Assembly (NCBI GenBank): GCA_030685235.1
Contig: MU839267.1
Span: 1-60,735, forward strand
Source: Copromyces sp. CBS 386.78
Lineage: Eukaryota; Ascomycota; Sordariomycetes; Sordariales; Sordariaceae
DNA length: 60,735 nucleotides
Reading direction: 5' to 3'
The notes beneath the pieces are model-generated. The model saw only the letters and a list, made by a program, of their open reading frames with translations, was not told where the DNA came from and searched no databases. Both the position numbers and the translations under genes were made by a program. This document shows positions 1 to 13,330 of the stretch, piece after piece. Position 1 is the stretch's first letter, and the number at the start of each line of letters is the position of its first letter.

Positions 1-87
1 TTGGGGTGCATTAGCGCGCGGGAAGGGTGTAAGTGGGTGGGGCTACGGTGCCGGAAGACATTCATTACGGTGCGAAAAGACATTCTC
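1..87 (-). mobile_element. End of a long TIR DNA transposon (B family), leaving the window on the left
   Basis: Read on the minus strand, the terminus at position 87 begins GAGAATGTCTTTTCGCACCG. A second motif copy, GTCTTCCGGCACCG, follows 22 bp inside the first. The block CCCGCGCGCTAATGCACCCC lies 65 bp inside the end and is also found near 57895 and 60583, at the other two long-element ends. The outer flank 88-95 (ttaaataa) is the presumed target duplication, but its partner lies outside the window. GC content is normal, unlike the AT-rich surroundings. No transposase is visible in the 87 bp present. Confidence 0.75.
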
Positions 88-168
88 TTAAATAATATTT
101 TTATACAAAACGTAAATTTGAATTTATTTCCCTTCAGTATACGTAGTACGATAGTAAGTATAATAAAC

Positions 169-389
169 TATTACGGGGTAAGGTATTGTTGGGGGTAGGG
201 TAAAATATATATTATTATACGAAGGAGAGGAAAGGAAGGATGTGTACGGAGGACTAGCTATATAAGCGAGAGCTTTGGAAGGCTAGTCCGTACGCGTATA
301 TAACCTTGTATGTAACTATACTATGATTTTAGGTATGGTATATTAATGGTCGGTATAGGGTGGGTATGTTATAGGCTAATCCTATGATA
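169..389 (-). repeat. LTR related to the R3 LTR, probably solo or truncated
   Basis: The stretch begins tattacgggg and shares the ordered blocks gttgggggta, the 'tatacgaaggag' region and a purine-rich run with the LTR at 54595-54826. Its end, cctatgata, resembles the R2 and R3 LTR ends. TG and CA at the ends appear as TA and TA, as expected after RIP. The 5-bp flanks do not match (taaac against aaagt), and no Gypsy interior follows, so it may be a solo LTR with decayed duplications or a fragment. Orientation is inferred from R2 and R3. Confidence 0.55.
244..293. other. Hairpin inside the LTR
   Basis: GGACTAGC (251-258) pairs with GCTAGTCC (282-289). The outer GTAC (244-247) pairs with GTAC (290-293) after a 3-nt bulge. 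The R2 and R3 LTRs carry hairpins at the matching place with different stem sequences. Confidence 0.6.
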
Positions 390-960
390 AAAGTAAGGTT
401 TTTACTAAGATTATAAACTATTTAGTAATTACTTTTATTAGGTAATAGTTCGATTTTCTATTTCTTTTAAGAAATCTATTATTAAATAGTCTTCGAATAC
501 CTTCCCTTCTCCTTTAACTATATTATTTTCTTTATTTAACGAAATTATTTCAATTCTTATATTAATTATCGTATATATAAAATACCCGCCTAATTCTAAT
601 ACGAACGGTTCGGTTATTGTAGTCCGTAAATCCTCGAATACTTTTATAATATTAAAGGCGCTAAATTTAAAGGATTAGCAATTTATTACTACGATCTATA
701 TAGTATATTTAAAATTGAATAATAAATTATATAAAAATTATATGACTGAAATTTTAAATTAGGAGAACGTTTCGCTATCGATTTCTTCAAATATAAATAA
801 GGGAAAAAAAGCTTTAAATATATAATATTTGTTATTTATCAATAGATTAAATTCGTTTATAATATCTATATAGCGACCTAAATAGTAGAAACTATTATTA
901 AAGGACTATTTTTAATTATTAATATAATTAATTATTAATATAGTATTAAAAAAATAGTCT

Positions 961-993
961 TCCCTTGGGCGGAGCCGGATAGTGCCCAAGGGA
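961..993. other. Perfect 10-bp stem hairpin in a less mutated island
   Basis: TCCCTTGGGC (961-970) pairs with GCCCAAGGGA (984-993) around a 13-nt loop. The surrounding 955-1230 still contains many CpA dinucleotides, unlike its neighbourhood, so this piece may be younger or below the size seen by RIP. A Helitron 3' end was considered, but no CTRR terminus or partner end was found. Confidence 0.6.
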
Positions 994-1040
994 ATCAATG
1001 AAACGCCCATATTTGCCCAGAGGAGGAGGAGATATAGTAT

Positions 1041-1120
1041 AAATACCAACCGAAATATTACTAAATACTTAAAAACCAACCGAAATATTACCAATTTCAA
1101 CACCAACCGAAACATCACCA
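1041..1120. repeat. Three-copy short repeat built on ACCAACCGAAAYATYAC
   Basis: The unit occurs starting near 1042, 1074 and 1101, spaced about 30 bp apart. The third copy (gaaacatcacc) keeps CpA sites where the first two have TpA (gaaatattac), a RIP-type difference between repeat units. Confidence 0.6.
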
Positions 1121-1380
1121 GATCCAACCTTACATCTTCCAAATCACATTATTATTAACAACAATACCAAAACTACCTTTAACCGCCTTTATAACCTCAA
1201 ACTCCTATCTTAACTATCACCAACCCCCAATAGGAGGTACTATAAGGACGCTTATAGTATAGTAGTATATAAGGACGCTTATATATTTCTACTAGTATTG
1301 TAAATTGTAAAAACCCCTATTTAAATCCTATTTATAACTATTATAATTATTTTTCTCTATCTCCATCCATTCCTACCCTT

Positions 1381-1424
1381 CTATTACCCTCCTATTACCT
1401 TCCTATTACCTCCCTATTACCTCC
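1381..1424. repeat. 11-bp tandem repeat, four units
   Basis: Four consecutive units of CTATTACCYYC (ctattaccctc, ctattaccttc, ctattacctcc twice) lie in a pyrimidine-rich stretch. Confidence 0.75.
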
Positions 1425-2120
1425 TTACTTCCCTAGTACCTAAAATCTTATCTAATTAGCAATTAGTAATTAACTATTAGTACGGAGGGAAGTCCTAATT
1501 AAAGGAGGAAATATAAATACGCCGTAAAATATACTATTTTTCGGATCGCTATAAACGGGTACCCTATTACTATAATAAAGTATCTATAAGGCAATTCGAC
1601 TAAGGTATATAGAATAAGCCGTATTAAACTCCTTTTTTTTAAGGGGAAGGTATTTTCTTACCTTATAACCTTTTAAAACGGATTAGGAAAGGGATAAAGA
1701 AGTCTAGAAAAGGAGGCGATTTTATAATATTAGTAGTAATATTAATAGTAGTCTAATAATAACTATTTAAAATCTTACGGTAGGAATTAGGGTTATTAGC
1801 AATAATAATAAGGGTAGTGTTAACCTATTCCCTATTTCTAATTTTATAATACTTATTAGCCGGCTCGAAAATCTTATAAATAGCCTCTTCCAATATATTA
1901 ATCTTAAAAATAATAATCGAAATGTAGAATTAGGCGGCCTAAAGGTTATTAATTTCAAGAAAAATAACTATAGTAATAGTATTAATAATTAATAATTAAT
2001 AAACGATAAAGGAGGGACTAAGAATATAAGGTAATAATTAATAAACGATAAAAAAGGAAAGAACGGGAATATAAATTTAAATAATAAGATCTAGTATGTT
2101 ATATACAAACTACTATATAT

Positions 2121-2220
2121 TAAATATTCCTTCTATTTATTAAATATTCCTTCTATTTATTAAATACTCTTTCTATTTATTAAATACTCTTTTTATTACT
2201 AAATACTCCTTCTATTCCTA
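2121..2220. repeat. 20-bp tandem repeat, about five units
   Basis: The unit taaatattccttctatttat is repeated head to tail. The first two units are identical, the third and fourth differ by tact-for-tatt-type changes, and the fifth is degenerate. Confidence 0.75.
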
Positions 2221-5200
2221 ACTACCTCTTAATTAAGACGGTCTATTAACTATATCCTTACGAAGTTTACTGTAAGGCCTTCCTATACTACTTATTCTTA
2301 TTAAAATACTACTAACTCTACTACTGGGAAGTCTACCCCGTAGCCTTCTAGAAGGAGTAAAAGGAGTAATATTGTTAATTTTACTACTGAAAGGTCTACC
2401 CCGTAGCCGGCTACCGGTTCTATTCTGTAAACTACTTTTACTCTATAATCTTCTTCCCTAAGCCGGCCGGCCGTTATTAACGTTTCCTAATCCCGTTAAT
2501 AACTCCCGAAACTAATTAGAAACCGGAGGAGCGCTAAAATTACTGTATATATAGTAAAGAAGTAATAATTATCCGGGCCGTAACTATTAAATATACGTCT
2601 AACTATATTTATAGTTTAATAAGTAATAATTTTAATATTCTTCGCACGTAATATATCGAATTTAAAAAGGTAGTCGAATATAATACTTTAGAGGGTTTTA
2701 ATATATGATACCGCTATATATAATAAACCCGGTGCAAATTACTTAGTAGAAATATCGAGTACAACTTTATCTAAAGTCTAACTTTATACTTTATAAACTA
2801 TAATCGTATATATAACTGTCAACGGGAACTAGATTCTCTTATACGAAAAAGCCCCTTTTATAAATTCTCGAATAGACTTAAATATAAGTACAATATTAGT
2901 TAAATCTTTAATATTAAAATAAGTAGCTTCTATATTAATACTTTCCTAATAGTTAGAACCCCTATAATTAAAGAAATATATAAAAACGATAAAAAGGGGA
3001 TTATCGACTTCTAAGCTATAAAGAAATTAATAAATTAGGTATCGGATATTAAATATCTAATTTACTAAATATTATAATAAATAACGGTATCCTAAGTAAA
3101 ATTAACGATAATACTAATAATACCGTTAACGAAGCCAATTACAATCTAAAGATTTTCTATAAATATAACTTTAATACCTTTAATAATAGTAAGGTTATTA
3201 TATAAATTACTAATATTAGCATATTTAATAGTTTTAGTAGTAGTTAAAGAATTAGTAACTTTAGTAATAAAAGTAAGCCGGTCCAATCCTTCTATATACC
3301 GTTAATTATATTCGTTAACTATAGTATTAATAAGGTAAATATATAGAGCATCGTTAAATTCAGCCTATTAGGGAATTGTTAACGTATATTTACAACGGGA
3401 TAATAATAATTTCTAATCTTAAATAATAGAGTTATTATTCCGTAATCCTTTTAAAGCCGTTCGAAAAGGTACTTAGTTATTACCCTATTAGCGTATAATT
3501 TACTTTAATTTAATATTCCAATCGAAATCTTCATAAGTTATACAACTACTATACTATATTAAATCTAGTTTACTAACCTTCCTTTTGCGCTTTTACTCTT
3601 CTATTTTATTAAGAAAGTTTCTATTTTAATCTTCCTTACCAATAACTTTACAAGGGGTATCGGAATTGTTATGGAATTAAAGGGGTTCTTGGTAGAATAG
3701 GGGTTTTTATTTAATAGGGAGTAATTAGAAAAATCCTCTTATTAAAAGGATATTAGTACTATTAAATCTTTTAGCCTAATCTTCGATAAATATTTAACGG
3801 AAATAGTTATTAATAAAATATATATTCCTCATACCTAGTATAAACTTTTTGTTAATAATAAAATATTTATAACCCTTAAAATTATTTTACAATGTAATTA
3901 AAAATTAACCTTCCAAGTTAATTAAGTTACTAATACTATATAAAAGTTTAAGAAGAGAATATAAAGTACCGCCTTCAATATTATTAACAGCTATATTAAT
4001 AGGGGTAATACGGGCAATGGGATTAAGAAAATAAAAATTAATAACTATTTCCCTAAATTTATAAAATAATAATTGAATAAAATACAATTTACTAATACTA
4101 TTTCGACTGTTAACCTATATAAGTAATTAATTAGGGGCAAGATTTTGGCTATCGAAAATTACCTAGTAATAATTAATAAAAATGTCAAAAATTATCTATT
4201 ATTCAACGTTAAAAATATTATACGTTCGCTATAAAATAAGGTTGGGGTTTAGAAGTTTAAAGCGGTTTATACGATTCTTCTAGTAATTGTTTATATTTAA
4301 AGGAAGGAATTCTTAAAAACGGGTATAATTTTTATATTAATCGTAATTAATATTAATATAATAATAGCCTAAAATACTATAAAAATCGTTATTATTAAAA
4401 TCGTTAATATAATTAGAATTATCTCTAGCTATCTCTTCCTAATTAGGCTTATTTAACCGCTCTTCTATACCCTCTTTAAAATCTTCTTTAATTTCAAGGG
4501 GAGAGAGCTTACTATAATAATCTTTAGGGTAAACCAACTCGTTAATATAGGTTTCTTAATAAGTTTTGAAGGCTTCGTTGAAGGTAGTATATTAAATATT
4601 GTTAATAATATAAAGGTTATCGGGCTTTTCATAAAGGTAGTATAATATTAATTTAATACGGTTATAATTTCTTCGACTTCTAGCGTCTTCTATAGGTTTA
4701 TAAATAGGAAAATAATTAAGAATTCTCTACTTAGCTCGATTTATAAGGAATTTAAATTATAATATTTCATAATCGAATTTAATTGCACACTCGAAATATA
4801 AAACTTAATTGTAATAATTATTACAATTTATATACTTTTAGTAAAGGGATTAAATCTATTAAATTTAATTAATAATATTAATATAAATACTAGTAAGTTT
4901 ATTATCATTACTACTAACCGTATTAAATATTATTTACTAATCTACTTAGAATATATTTACATCAGGTTCTAGGATAATAGCACTACAATTATTTCGAAAC
5001 CTACAATTAACCATAATAGTATAACGGGTACTTTCTTAAAGAAGAAGATTAAGAAAGATATAATAAACTTCTTATATAAACCAATCTCTTTTAATAATAA
5101 ATTAATTTATAAATTTTACTATGAATTACTTAATTGGATTTCTAATATTTGTAATATAAGGGATAAATTCGTTAATAATTTCGTTATAAAATTTAATATG

Positions 5201-5773
5201 CTTTTTAACCTTCGAAACGTATTTGGCTACGTAGTTAAATATAGCGTTTATATTAGTATAAAATTGAACGTTTGTATTGGCTATCCAATTTAAAATTACA
5301 AGAAGATTATATTAATTGAAGATATTATTATTTCTACGGCTATCGAAAAGCTAAAACCCAAAGTTAATTTTTATTGTAAGGATAGGATATTTATAAAATT
5401 TCTTAGGAAAGTAGAAGTAATAAACCTTTTATTCGGGTTCGGGAAGGTTGGGATTTGGAAGTTAACGTAGATTGCCGGGTAAGGTTCGAATTTAACGGCA
5501 AGTTCGAAGGTAATAAGTATTACTATAAGTATATCGTTATATATAGTTAATTAATGCTGTAAACTCTTTAAAAGTAGGCTTAAATTCACTTATTTTCCTA
5601 TTTAATATATTACTTCGATTAATCTAACCAAGAAATTCTAAGATAAGGATTAGCCGATTCTAAGGGTTACCCTAATTAGCAATATCGATAGCGGTAATAC
5701 CGGGATAAAGTCCTTTAGGATTTTCTCCTTCTATAAAATAAATATTTAGATCCTATTTAATACCTTCGAATAT

Positions 5774-6340
5774 TAATCTAGAGTGGAAAACACCACACAG
5801 GAAGAGAGACCAACTCTCTACTATAGAAAAACTAACTCAACTGATGTAAAGATCATAAGAATCAACACCTCAGAAAGGAGAGCAGATCTGCCGTAAAATA
5901 ATTCTTATCCGTAAAATAAAAACGAAGAGATTTTTATATTCTAACTATCGACTACTTAAGAAGAGATTAAAACTAATATTAAAATATTATACTCTAACGG
6001 ATTTTCAAAAGAGGTTAAAGGAGTAAATTTAAACGTTAATCTTCTTAAGAGGGGATTACGGAGTAAAGCAAGAATGAATTTAGCACGGGAAAACGAATTT
6101 AGGATTAAAATTCGAATATATTCTTCTAAGAAGGAGTATTATTTAATTTAAACTACTTTTCTCTCTTCCTAAATTTCAAAGGAAATTCCTTCTCCTTTTA
6201 TCTTTAACGCTTATACTTATAATTAATAATATTTAATTAAGTAATTAATTTACTCTTATTTATAATAAACTACCTTACTTTCTTAATAACCTTATAATTT
6301 TTAATTAAAGAGAAAAAACGTAAAAAAATTCTTTAAATTA
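5774..6340 (-). repeat. R1a left LTR (3' LTR in coding sense), 567 bp
   Basis: Matches 27542-28106 and 42883-43449. The boundaries give an inverted terminus TAATCTAG ... CTAAATTA, which would be TG...CA before RIP. The adjoining interior reads on the minus strand as aaagggaaatt, a polypurine-tract candidate (aaagagaagt in R1b). The first 130 bp keep more CpA than the rest. Confidence 0.8.
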
Positions 6341-9300
6341 AATTTCCCTTTAAATTTATAATAAATCCTCCTTATAGACTTATTAAAAGAAAAAATAGGA
6401 TAAACGTTATAAATTTATTATAAAAATAGTAGATCTAATATTAATTTCCTTTCATTTCTACTAATATCCTCTCTTACGTTTCTATTCGGCTAACTTTTTT
6501 TTCTCCTTTAACCGTACTTTATATTTTCGGGTCCTCGCTACTTTACGCTCTTAAATTTAAATTATTTTAATTTTACTTAAATATTAATATATAATCGCTT
6601 TTATAGCCTTAAAATTAAATTTTTCGGGCGCAAAGATATTTAAACACTATTTAATATCGAAGGAAGGAGAATATTTATATTTTAATTTATTTTTATCCTT
6701 TTCGATTTAATTTACTACGTAAAAATTTCTATCCGCCTTTATTTTAATTAAAAATACGAAATAATTAACGCATATTTTTTCAAATATAATAAATTAAATA
6801 TTTTTTCTCAATACCTTTTCGCAATTTTCCCTATCCTTCTTTATTTAAAAAGTAGCGGGGGGATTAATTGTATTTAGGAATTAGATAGGTTAAAGTATAC
6901 TTTAACGCGGTAAGGAAATTTATATATTTAATAGACTTTAAGTAAAAATCTTTTATAAACTATAAACTAGCCCTCTCTTCGTTAATTATTATTATACGGA
7001 CCTCTATTATAATTTAGTCTAATTAGGGAAATTATAAAAAACTTTTAAATCTTTTATTTCTTCAAAGCGAATTATCTTACTAATTATTATCGTATAATTA
7101 TTAAAGTATTTTAATTTACCCTAATATTTCAATTCGTTTTTAAATTTTAAAAAATAATAATTTTAAATATAGTAATAGAATTACTACTTTATATTTAATA
7201 TTATACAACTTCCTCTCTATTATTTAATTTATAGAATATTATAAATAATTTTTATTTATTATTAAACTATTATTTTTTCGACCTATTCTTCGTCGCTAAT
7301 TTAATTATACGTCTTCTAATAATTACCCTCCTCTTATAAACGAAGATATTTATTAAGGCGTATAGAGCGATTAATTTTTATACCCTTACAATTAATTTCG
7401 ATAAAGAAGATATAAATAATTTTAAGTATTTCAAAACCGTAGGGCTATTAGTATCGCTACAATAAAAAAAATTAATTAATCCACTATATTTGTTTTGGGA
7501 TTTCTAGTAGGCAATTTCCTATTTTATTTATATATATATAATTATTTTTTATATACCGGAAGTAAATATTCTTTATAATCTCCTTTCGGCTTCTATTATA
7601 AGTATTATTATAATAGTATTATCCGAATTCTCTTTAATCGAAGATTATTAAATTAAAATAAAATTTATAGATAATAGGGATATATTATTACTTTATCCTT
7701 CCGAAATTCTAATATAAGTCTATAAAGGAGGTCGGTAGTTAATTTTTAATAGTAATTAGTTATATTTCTAGCGGAATATAAATTATATCCCTAAAATTCT
7801 TTAAGAATTAGAATAAGGCTACGATAATTAATATACTTTTAATCTAATTCTTTATATTATACGTATATTATAAATTAATAAACCCTATTATAATAAATTC
7901 CTAATTTATTAAAGGGGTATCCTCCTTTATATTATAATTGTAAAGAGCTTCGGGCGGATTTTTATTAACTATACGTTAGTAAAATATTTTATTTTATAGT
8001 AATATAATAATATTGAAAATAAGAGAATTTTTCGTATTAATTTTACTATTTTTAAGAAAGCGGACGAATTTCTAATCGATATTTATATAATAATCTTTAG
8101 GCAATTAATTTTCTACGTAAAGGGGGTAGATTTTTCCGAATTTAAGCTCTTAAACTAGCTAATTCTAAATCTCTCGATTCTAACGTATAAAGGCTTTATA
8201 AATAATATAATAAATATTTTTAAAAAGACTTTAATACAAAATATACGGGAATAAAGGACCTTTTAAAATAGGGGTAATAAGTAAAGAAATAGCGGGTAAA
8301 GAAGGTATTATAATAGGTTTACTAATAAAAAATCTTTTAATAATTAAATTAGGAAGGGTAAAAAAATATTTAGGGATTTAATATAAATAGGTTATTAAAG
8401 GTAGAAATTTAGAAGAAGAAATCTAGTAAAGGAAGGCCATTCTTTTATAAATAGTTAATAAGCCTTAAAATTTAATCTCCTCCTTTCTCTAAGGGGGTTA
8501 TAATTTCCTATATAAGTATTTTCCTTTCTAGGCACCTATTGTATACTAGGTCTCGTCTTTAAATAAAATGAATGGGATAAAGAAAAAATCTTCCTAAGGG
8601 GGTTTAAAAAAGAAGGTATTTAAATAGAATTTTAAAGTCGGAGCCGTTTATTAAAATATTTCTTAATATAAAATTAGTAGAGGAATACTTTTATTCTTAT
8701 TTATTAATTTAAACTAATATTTATTTATATTTTAAATTACTAAACTTTTTTAAGGAAGGTATAGGGTAGTAATCTTTCGTCTAATATTTTTTCTTTCCGT
8801 TTTATTATCCTTTTTATAATTAGGAGGAGATTAAGTAATTAAAACGGGGGAATTTTATACTTAACTACTTATTTAATAATACCCTTTTATTAAATAATAA
8901 TTATAAATAATATTTTGTAAAAGGAGTTCCTTCTCTTATTCGCAGGTTTAAATCTCTTCTTTAACTATAATAATAATATAAACCGCAAACCGCTCTTCCA
9001 TTTCAATACCCTTTCTTCCTTTATTATTTTAATTAATTATTAAAATCTTTAAGTATATAATTGAACCAATTCTTAATTTCCTCTTAATTAGCGTATACTA
9101 GCTAAATATAAAAGGATTTTCAATTCTTACCTCTTTCCTATTTTTTTCTACAATTTATATTACTATTATTATCTTACTTAAATTCTTTCTTATATTAATA
9201 TTATATCCTCATCTTCAATTTCTTTTTCGCCTTTTATAATTAACCCTATTTAGGCTACAATTTATACTAATCTCCTACTTCTTTCTACCTTTAATATAAT

Positions 9301-12200
9301 TCTATAACTTCGCTAGAATATTAAAAAATTATAAATAAATATTTATAATTATTTAATTATATTTAAAAATTTAATTCTTATTCCTTAATTCCCTCTAAAA
9401 ATAATAGACTAAATTCGCTATACGAATAAGCGTCCTAATAATAAATAATAAATCCTCTCCAAAATTGATATTAATTTTAACCGTTACTTATTTATCCTTA
9501 TAAATAGCCTTTAAAATACTCTATACACTATAATCTACTTTACGTTTATAAAATATATAAAAATTTATACCTTTAATATACTAAAAACTATAAACCTATT
9601 CAACCTATAATAAAAATTATTTAAAAATATCGTTTTCCTTTTATACTTTATTAAGAATTTTAATATATTTATCGAATATTAGGGGATTATTTTAAAAGCG
9701 GCGGAAAATATCTTCGGTAAGAAATCTTATAACCCGATTTTTATTAAAAAAAAGGAGGGCTAGCTTTAAGGGTATTATAATTTTCTATTAAACTTTAAGA
9801 AGAAACATATCCTAATTTTAATAATTTAAACGTTTAAATAAAAGTAAATAATTAAATCGGGTATTAATCTTTACTTCCTTTATTAATTATATTTTTTTTA
9901 AAAAAACCGAATTACTTATACTTACTATATCGCTTATTTTTAGAAAACCTTTATATTAATTTATATTAATAAATAGTAGTAGGAGACTCCGCCTATATAA
10001 ACTCTTTTTATTAAAAATATTTTTATAAGTTAGAATATTAAAGGGGGGATCTATATTAATTATTACTGGTATACTAAAAAGGCTATCGACTATACTACTT
10101 CTTAAAAATTCTTCGAAGCCTTCAAAATTTTTAATTAGTATTATAATGATTTTTATAATAGAAAATATAATTTCCTATTTAAGAATAAGAATAGAGGTTC
10201 TCTAATATTAATTAAAGATTTAGTTCCTTCTAAATAATTTTATTATTTTAATCCTATTCCTTAGGATCCTATATAGTAATTTAAATATATTTAGTACGAA
10301 GCGGAAGTTTTAAAGTTAAAGGGGAAGGGTTTAAATATTAAAAATATTAAAATTAATAATAAATTCGGGAATACGAAACTATTTCTTTTATTTATACTAA
10401 TTAAAGAAGAGATTATTCCTAATAAAAATAAAGATAATTAATTAATTCGGAAGCGTCTTCATTCCTTTCGTAATATTTAATATATTCTTAGCTAATAATT
10501 CCGAATTTAAAATAGGGGTCGTTAATTGCTTTTAGGGAAGAGGAGATTTTACGAAAAAATTTCGGGGCGGGGTAATTCTATCGGTATTTTTCGGGGGGGG
10601 ATAAGAAAAGGTAGCGGTAATTTAGTAAAGAAAAAAAAATATTATATAGTATATTCCTTAATATACTTCCCTTAATATAAATCTCTACGTAATAGTAATA
10701 TTCCTTATCTCGTAATATATCTTCCCTTTAAAAGTAGTTAAAGCCTAGAATACCGCTTTCGCACAAAAATAAAAACTTTAATAATAAAAATAGTAAAAAG
10801 TATAGAAAGAAATAAATAAAAGTAAAAAATAATAAGAATAGAAGGCAATAAAACGCAAATATATTTAAAAAACAGGAATAAAACTACTATTTTTTATAGG
10901 TACTACGCTCTAAGGGTAGAAATATCCTCTTAAATATTTAACCGGAATTATATTAAAACGTTAGGAAGTAATTTATAATAAATTAATTATTAGAGGGTAT
11001 TATTCGTTTAAATAGCCTTATTAATATTTTATCGGTCTAACGCTTAATTCTACGTATATAAATTATTGGTAATGGAATAATCGAAAGCGGTCTTACGTAA
11101 TTTCTTCGTTTCTTTTTTCAAAAGAGGTAAAAATTAGAGGTTAATCCCTAGTAGTTTATATTTAATTAAACGGCCCTAGATTTCGGTAGTTTTAAATAGT
11201 ATAGAAAATTAGAGAAGTAAATCGCGTTATTTCCTTCGCTAAATATTAATATTCTATTATACTATCCTAATAGTTAATAATAATTTTAAATAGCTTAAAA
11301 GTATTATCTCCTTTAAGAAAGGTAATAGGAAATCGGATATTTCTCTTCCTTTAATCTAAAACCTCCTAATAAAATAGTTAATAATAAATTATTTAATTAA
11401 AAAGGTAAGATTTTCTAATATTTAAATAGTCTTCCCGAATCTAAAATTTAAATAGCTTTTCTAATAACTTTAAGTAGCCTTTAATGGTAATCCTTAATTT
11501 TAATAGCTTAAATTACCTTCGTAAATAATAAAGCTTATACTATATTTAATTAAAAAATATAAGGAAGTATCCGCTAAACTAAAATATTAGTAGTATAAAT
11601 AAAGTAGTTTTAGAAGCGGTTTCTAAGCAGTAGAAATAATTAACGAAAAAATAGATTTCCTTTAAGAAGAATCTTCTTTTAGAAGGGTAGCCCAAATAGA
11701 TTTCCTCCCTTTTAAAAGTTTATTAAATAGATTATTTTTTAAGCCAAAAATAATAACTATATTTGAATAATATACTAATTTTTTAATCGTATATTCTAAA
11801 CTTACTCCTACCTAGGTTTATAATTCCCTAAGGGCCTTTAATATATTAGGGTTAGAAATAGATTAAAATTATTTATATTATAAAATTGGCGGGGACTTCT
11901 CTTTATTCGAATTTTTAAACGAAAAAAATAAAATAAATAAATAAAAAAATATAAATTTAAATTAAAACAATAAGGGGGAAGAAATAAAAGGATATATCTT
12001 TAACGTGTAGGGATAAGGAGGAAATTGGGCAAGGAAATAGTAGAAAATAAAAAAATAAAAAATAAAAAAGAATAGAAAAATATCGGATTAAAAATCTCGG
12101 TCGGAGTACGGATTTCTTTATTATTTATAGCGTCTTATAAAGTTAAGTTTAATATTATATTCGGAATCCGTTCCTCTATTAAAGTTCTTCCTCCTTTTCT
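6341..12200. other. R1a extra region between pol and 3' LTR, no recognised domain
   Basis: Roughly 5.9 kb lies between the end of the integrase region and the 3' LTR, far more than a normal Ty3/Gypsy element has there. It is present in both R1 copies, so it belongs to the element. Parts (for example 8030-8460 and 10040-10630) read as protein-like sequence on the plus strand, opposite to pol, if TAA/TAG are taken as former Gln codons. TpG depletion makes TGA rare in all frames, so this does not prove a gene. It could be an antisense accessory ORF, a captured sequence or an old nested element fixed before amplification. Confidence 0.5.
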
Positions 12201-12869
12201 TCGAAATTTACTTTTTCTTAATTACCCGGTAATTTAATATTCAATAAAGAGATTTCTAAGCATTAATTCTATTTTACTACTTTTACCTTTTATATTTTAG
12301 TACGAGATTTTATTACCTACTATAATTCGAATACTATCCTTTCTTCGTCTAAGCCGGTACTTAAATTTCGCTACCCTATTTCCTCTAATATTACTCTATT
12401 ATTAAACGATTTAAAATCTCTTTATCCTCCTTCGAAATTAATTTAATTTAATAAAACCTCGGGTTTATTTACTATTAATATTATACTATCCCTTATAATA
12501 AACTTCTTAATCCTCTAAAAATTAACCAATTTATTAATTTCTAGACTATTAAAGGTCCTAACGTAATAAATATTACCCAAAATTCGGCGGATATAATATA
12601 AACCTCTCTACCGGTAAATTAACTTCCTATTAGAATTTATATTAATACGCCGGATACTATTATAGATTAATACTAAATCTCCCTCTTTAATTTAATTATT
12701 TAAAAGTCTTATCCTTCGCTAATTATACTTATTATAATAATTAGCAACCTTCTCTCCTACTACCGCAACTTTCTCAATTGTTTAAATAAAATAATATTTA
12801 ATATCTATATATATAGTAATTATAGTAGAGATTAATTTTTCTCTTATTATATACTTATTATTATTTTCC

Positions 12870-13330
12870 TAATTTACTACTTTTTAAAAAGGTAGATTAA
12901 ATTTAATAGAGGTAATCGGATTATAACTATAAATAAATTAAAAGGGAATATATCTATAATTACTTTTTATTATTATACAATTAGTAAAAAGAATATAAAA
13001 TAAGTATATCTTCTAATTAGCGTTATTCCTATTAGTAATTTTAATTAAAGAAGTAATAATAATCGAATATCCTATTTCGTTTAATTTATTCGTCTTCGAA
13101 TTATAAAAGGTAATAATATACTTTAAAATCCCTAATAAATTAATTACTTCTTTAAATACGCTTATAAATTCTAAATTACCGTCTATTAGAATAAAAATAA
13201 GAAATCTCTAGTAGAGAAAAACTGACTTAAAGAATTTTTAAACGTTTTCTACTTTAATATTAGGCAAAATAGTAGCTTCTACATAGCTAATAAAATTATT
13301 TCTAACTTCTAATAAAGGTACTCTCTTTTT
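12870..13330 (-). pseudogene. R1a integrase region (Ty3/Gypsy pol), RIP-broken
   Basis: Read on the minus strand with RIP stops ignored, the order is that of a Gypsy integrase core and its C-terminal side. A stretch resembling 'RNNFISYVEA' is followed by a 'DGxxEF'-like segment, then 'YNSKTNxLNE' (about 13087-13120), where Gypsy integrases have the catalytic-glutamate region (YHPQxNGxxER type). After that come 'NW' and 'FIYGYNPITSIEFNLP'-type residues (about 12880-12950), as in the conserved 'YGxxPxxPIE' block. The reaction would be insertion of element cDNA. Several expected residues are altered by G-to-A changes. The equivalent in R1b is near 35.1-35.5 kb. Confidence 0.75.

Larger units (their letters stand above)
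390..5773. other. RIP-degraded AT-rich sequence, origin not identified
   Basis: About 5.4 kb of AT-rich, stop-filled sequence without a recognisable protein domain. It forms the left flank of R1a. If the nested-insertion model is right, the sequence after 43449 is its continuation. Small structures inside (a hairpin and three tandem repeats) are listed separately. Around 4440-4800 the minus strand can be read as a protein-like stretch if TAG/TAA are taken as former Gln codons. TGA is rare here in every frame because TpG is depleted, so this is weak evidence. It is most likely the decayed interior of an older transposable element. Confidence 0.5.

Noticed and set aside
961..993. Helitron 3' terminus
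   Set aside because: A GC-rich hairpin is present, but there is no CTRR end a few bases downstream and no 5' TC end or A|T target could be paired with it.
5774..6340. R1 terminal repeats as TIRs of a giant DNA element
   Set aside because: The three copies are direct repeats, TG...CA is expected before RIP, a polypurine tract adjoins one LTR, and Gypsy RT and integrase motifs lie between.
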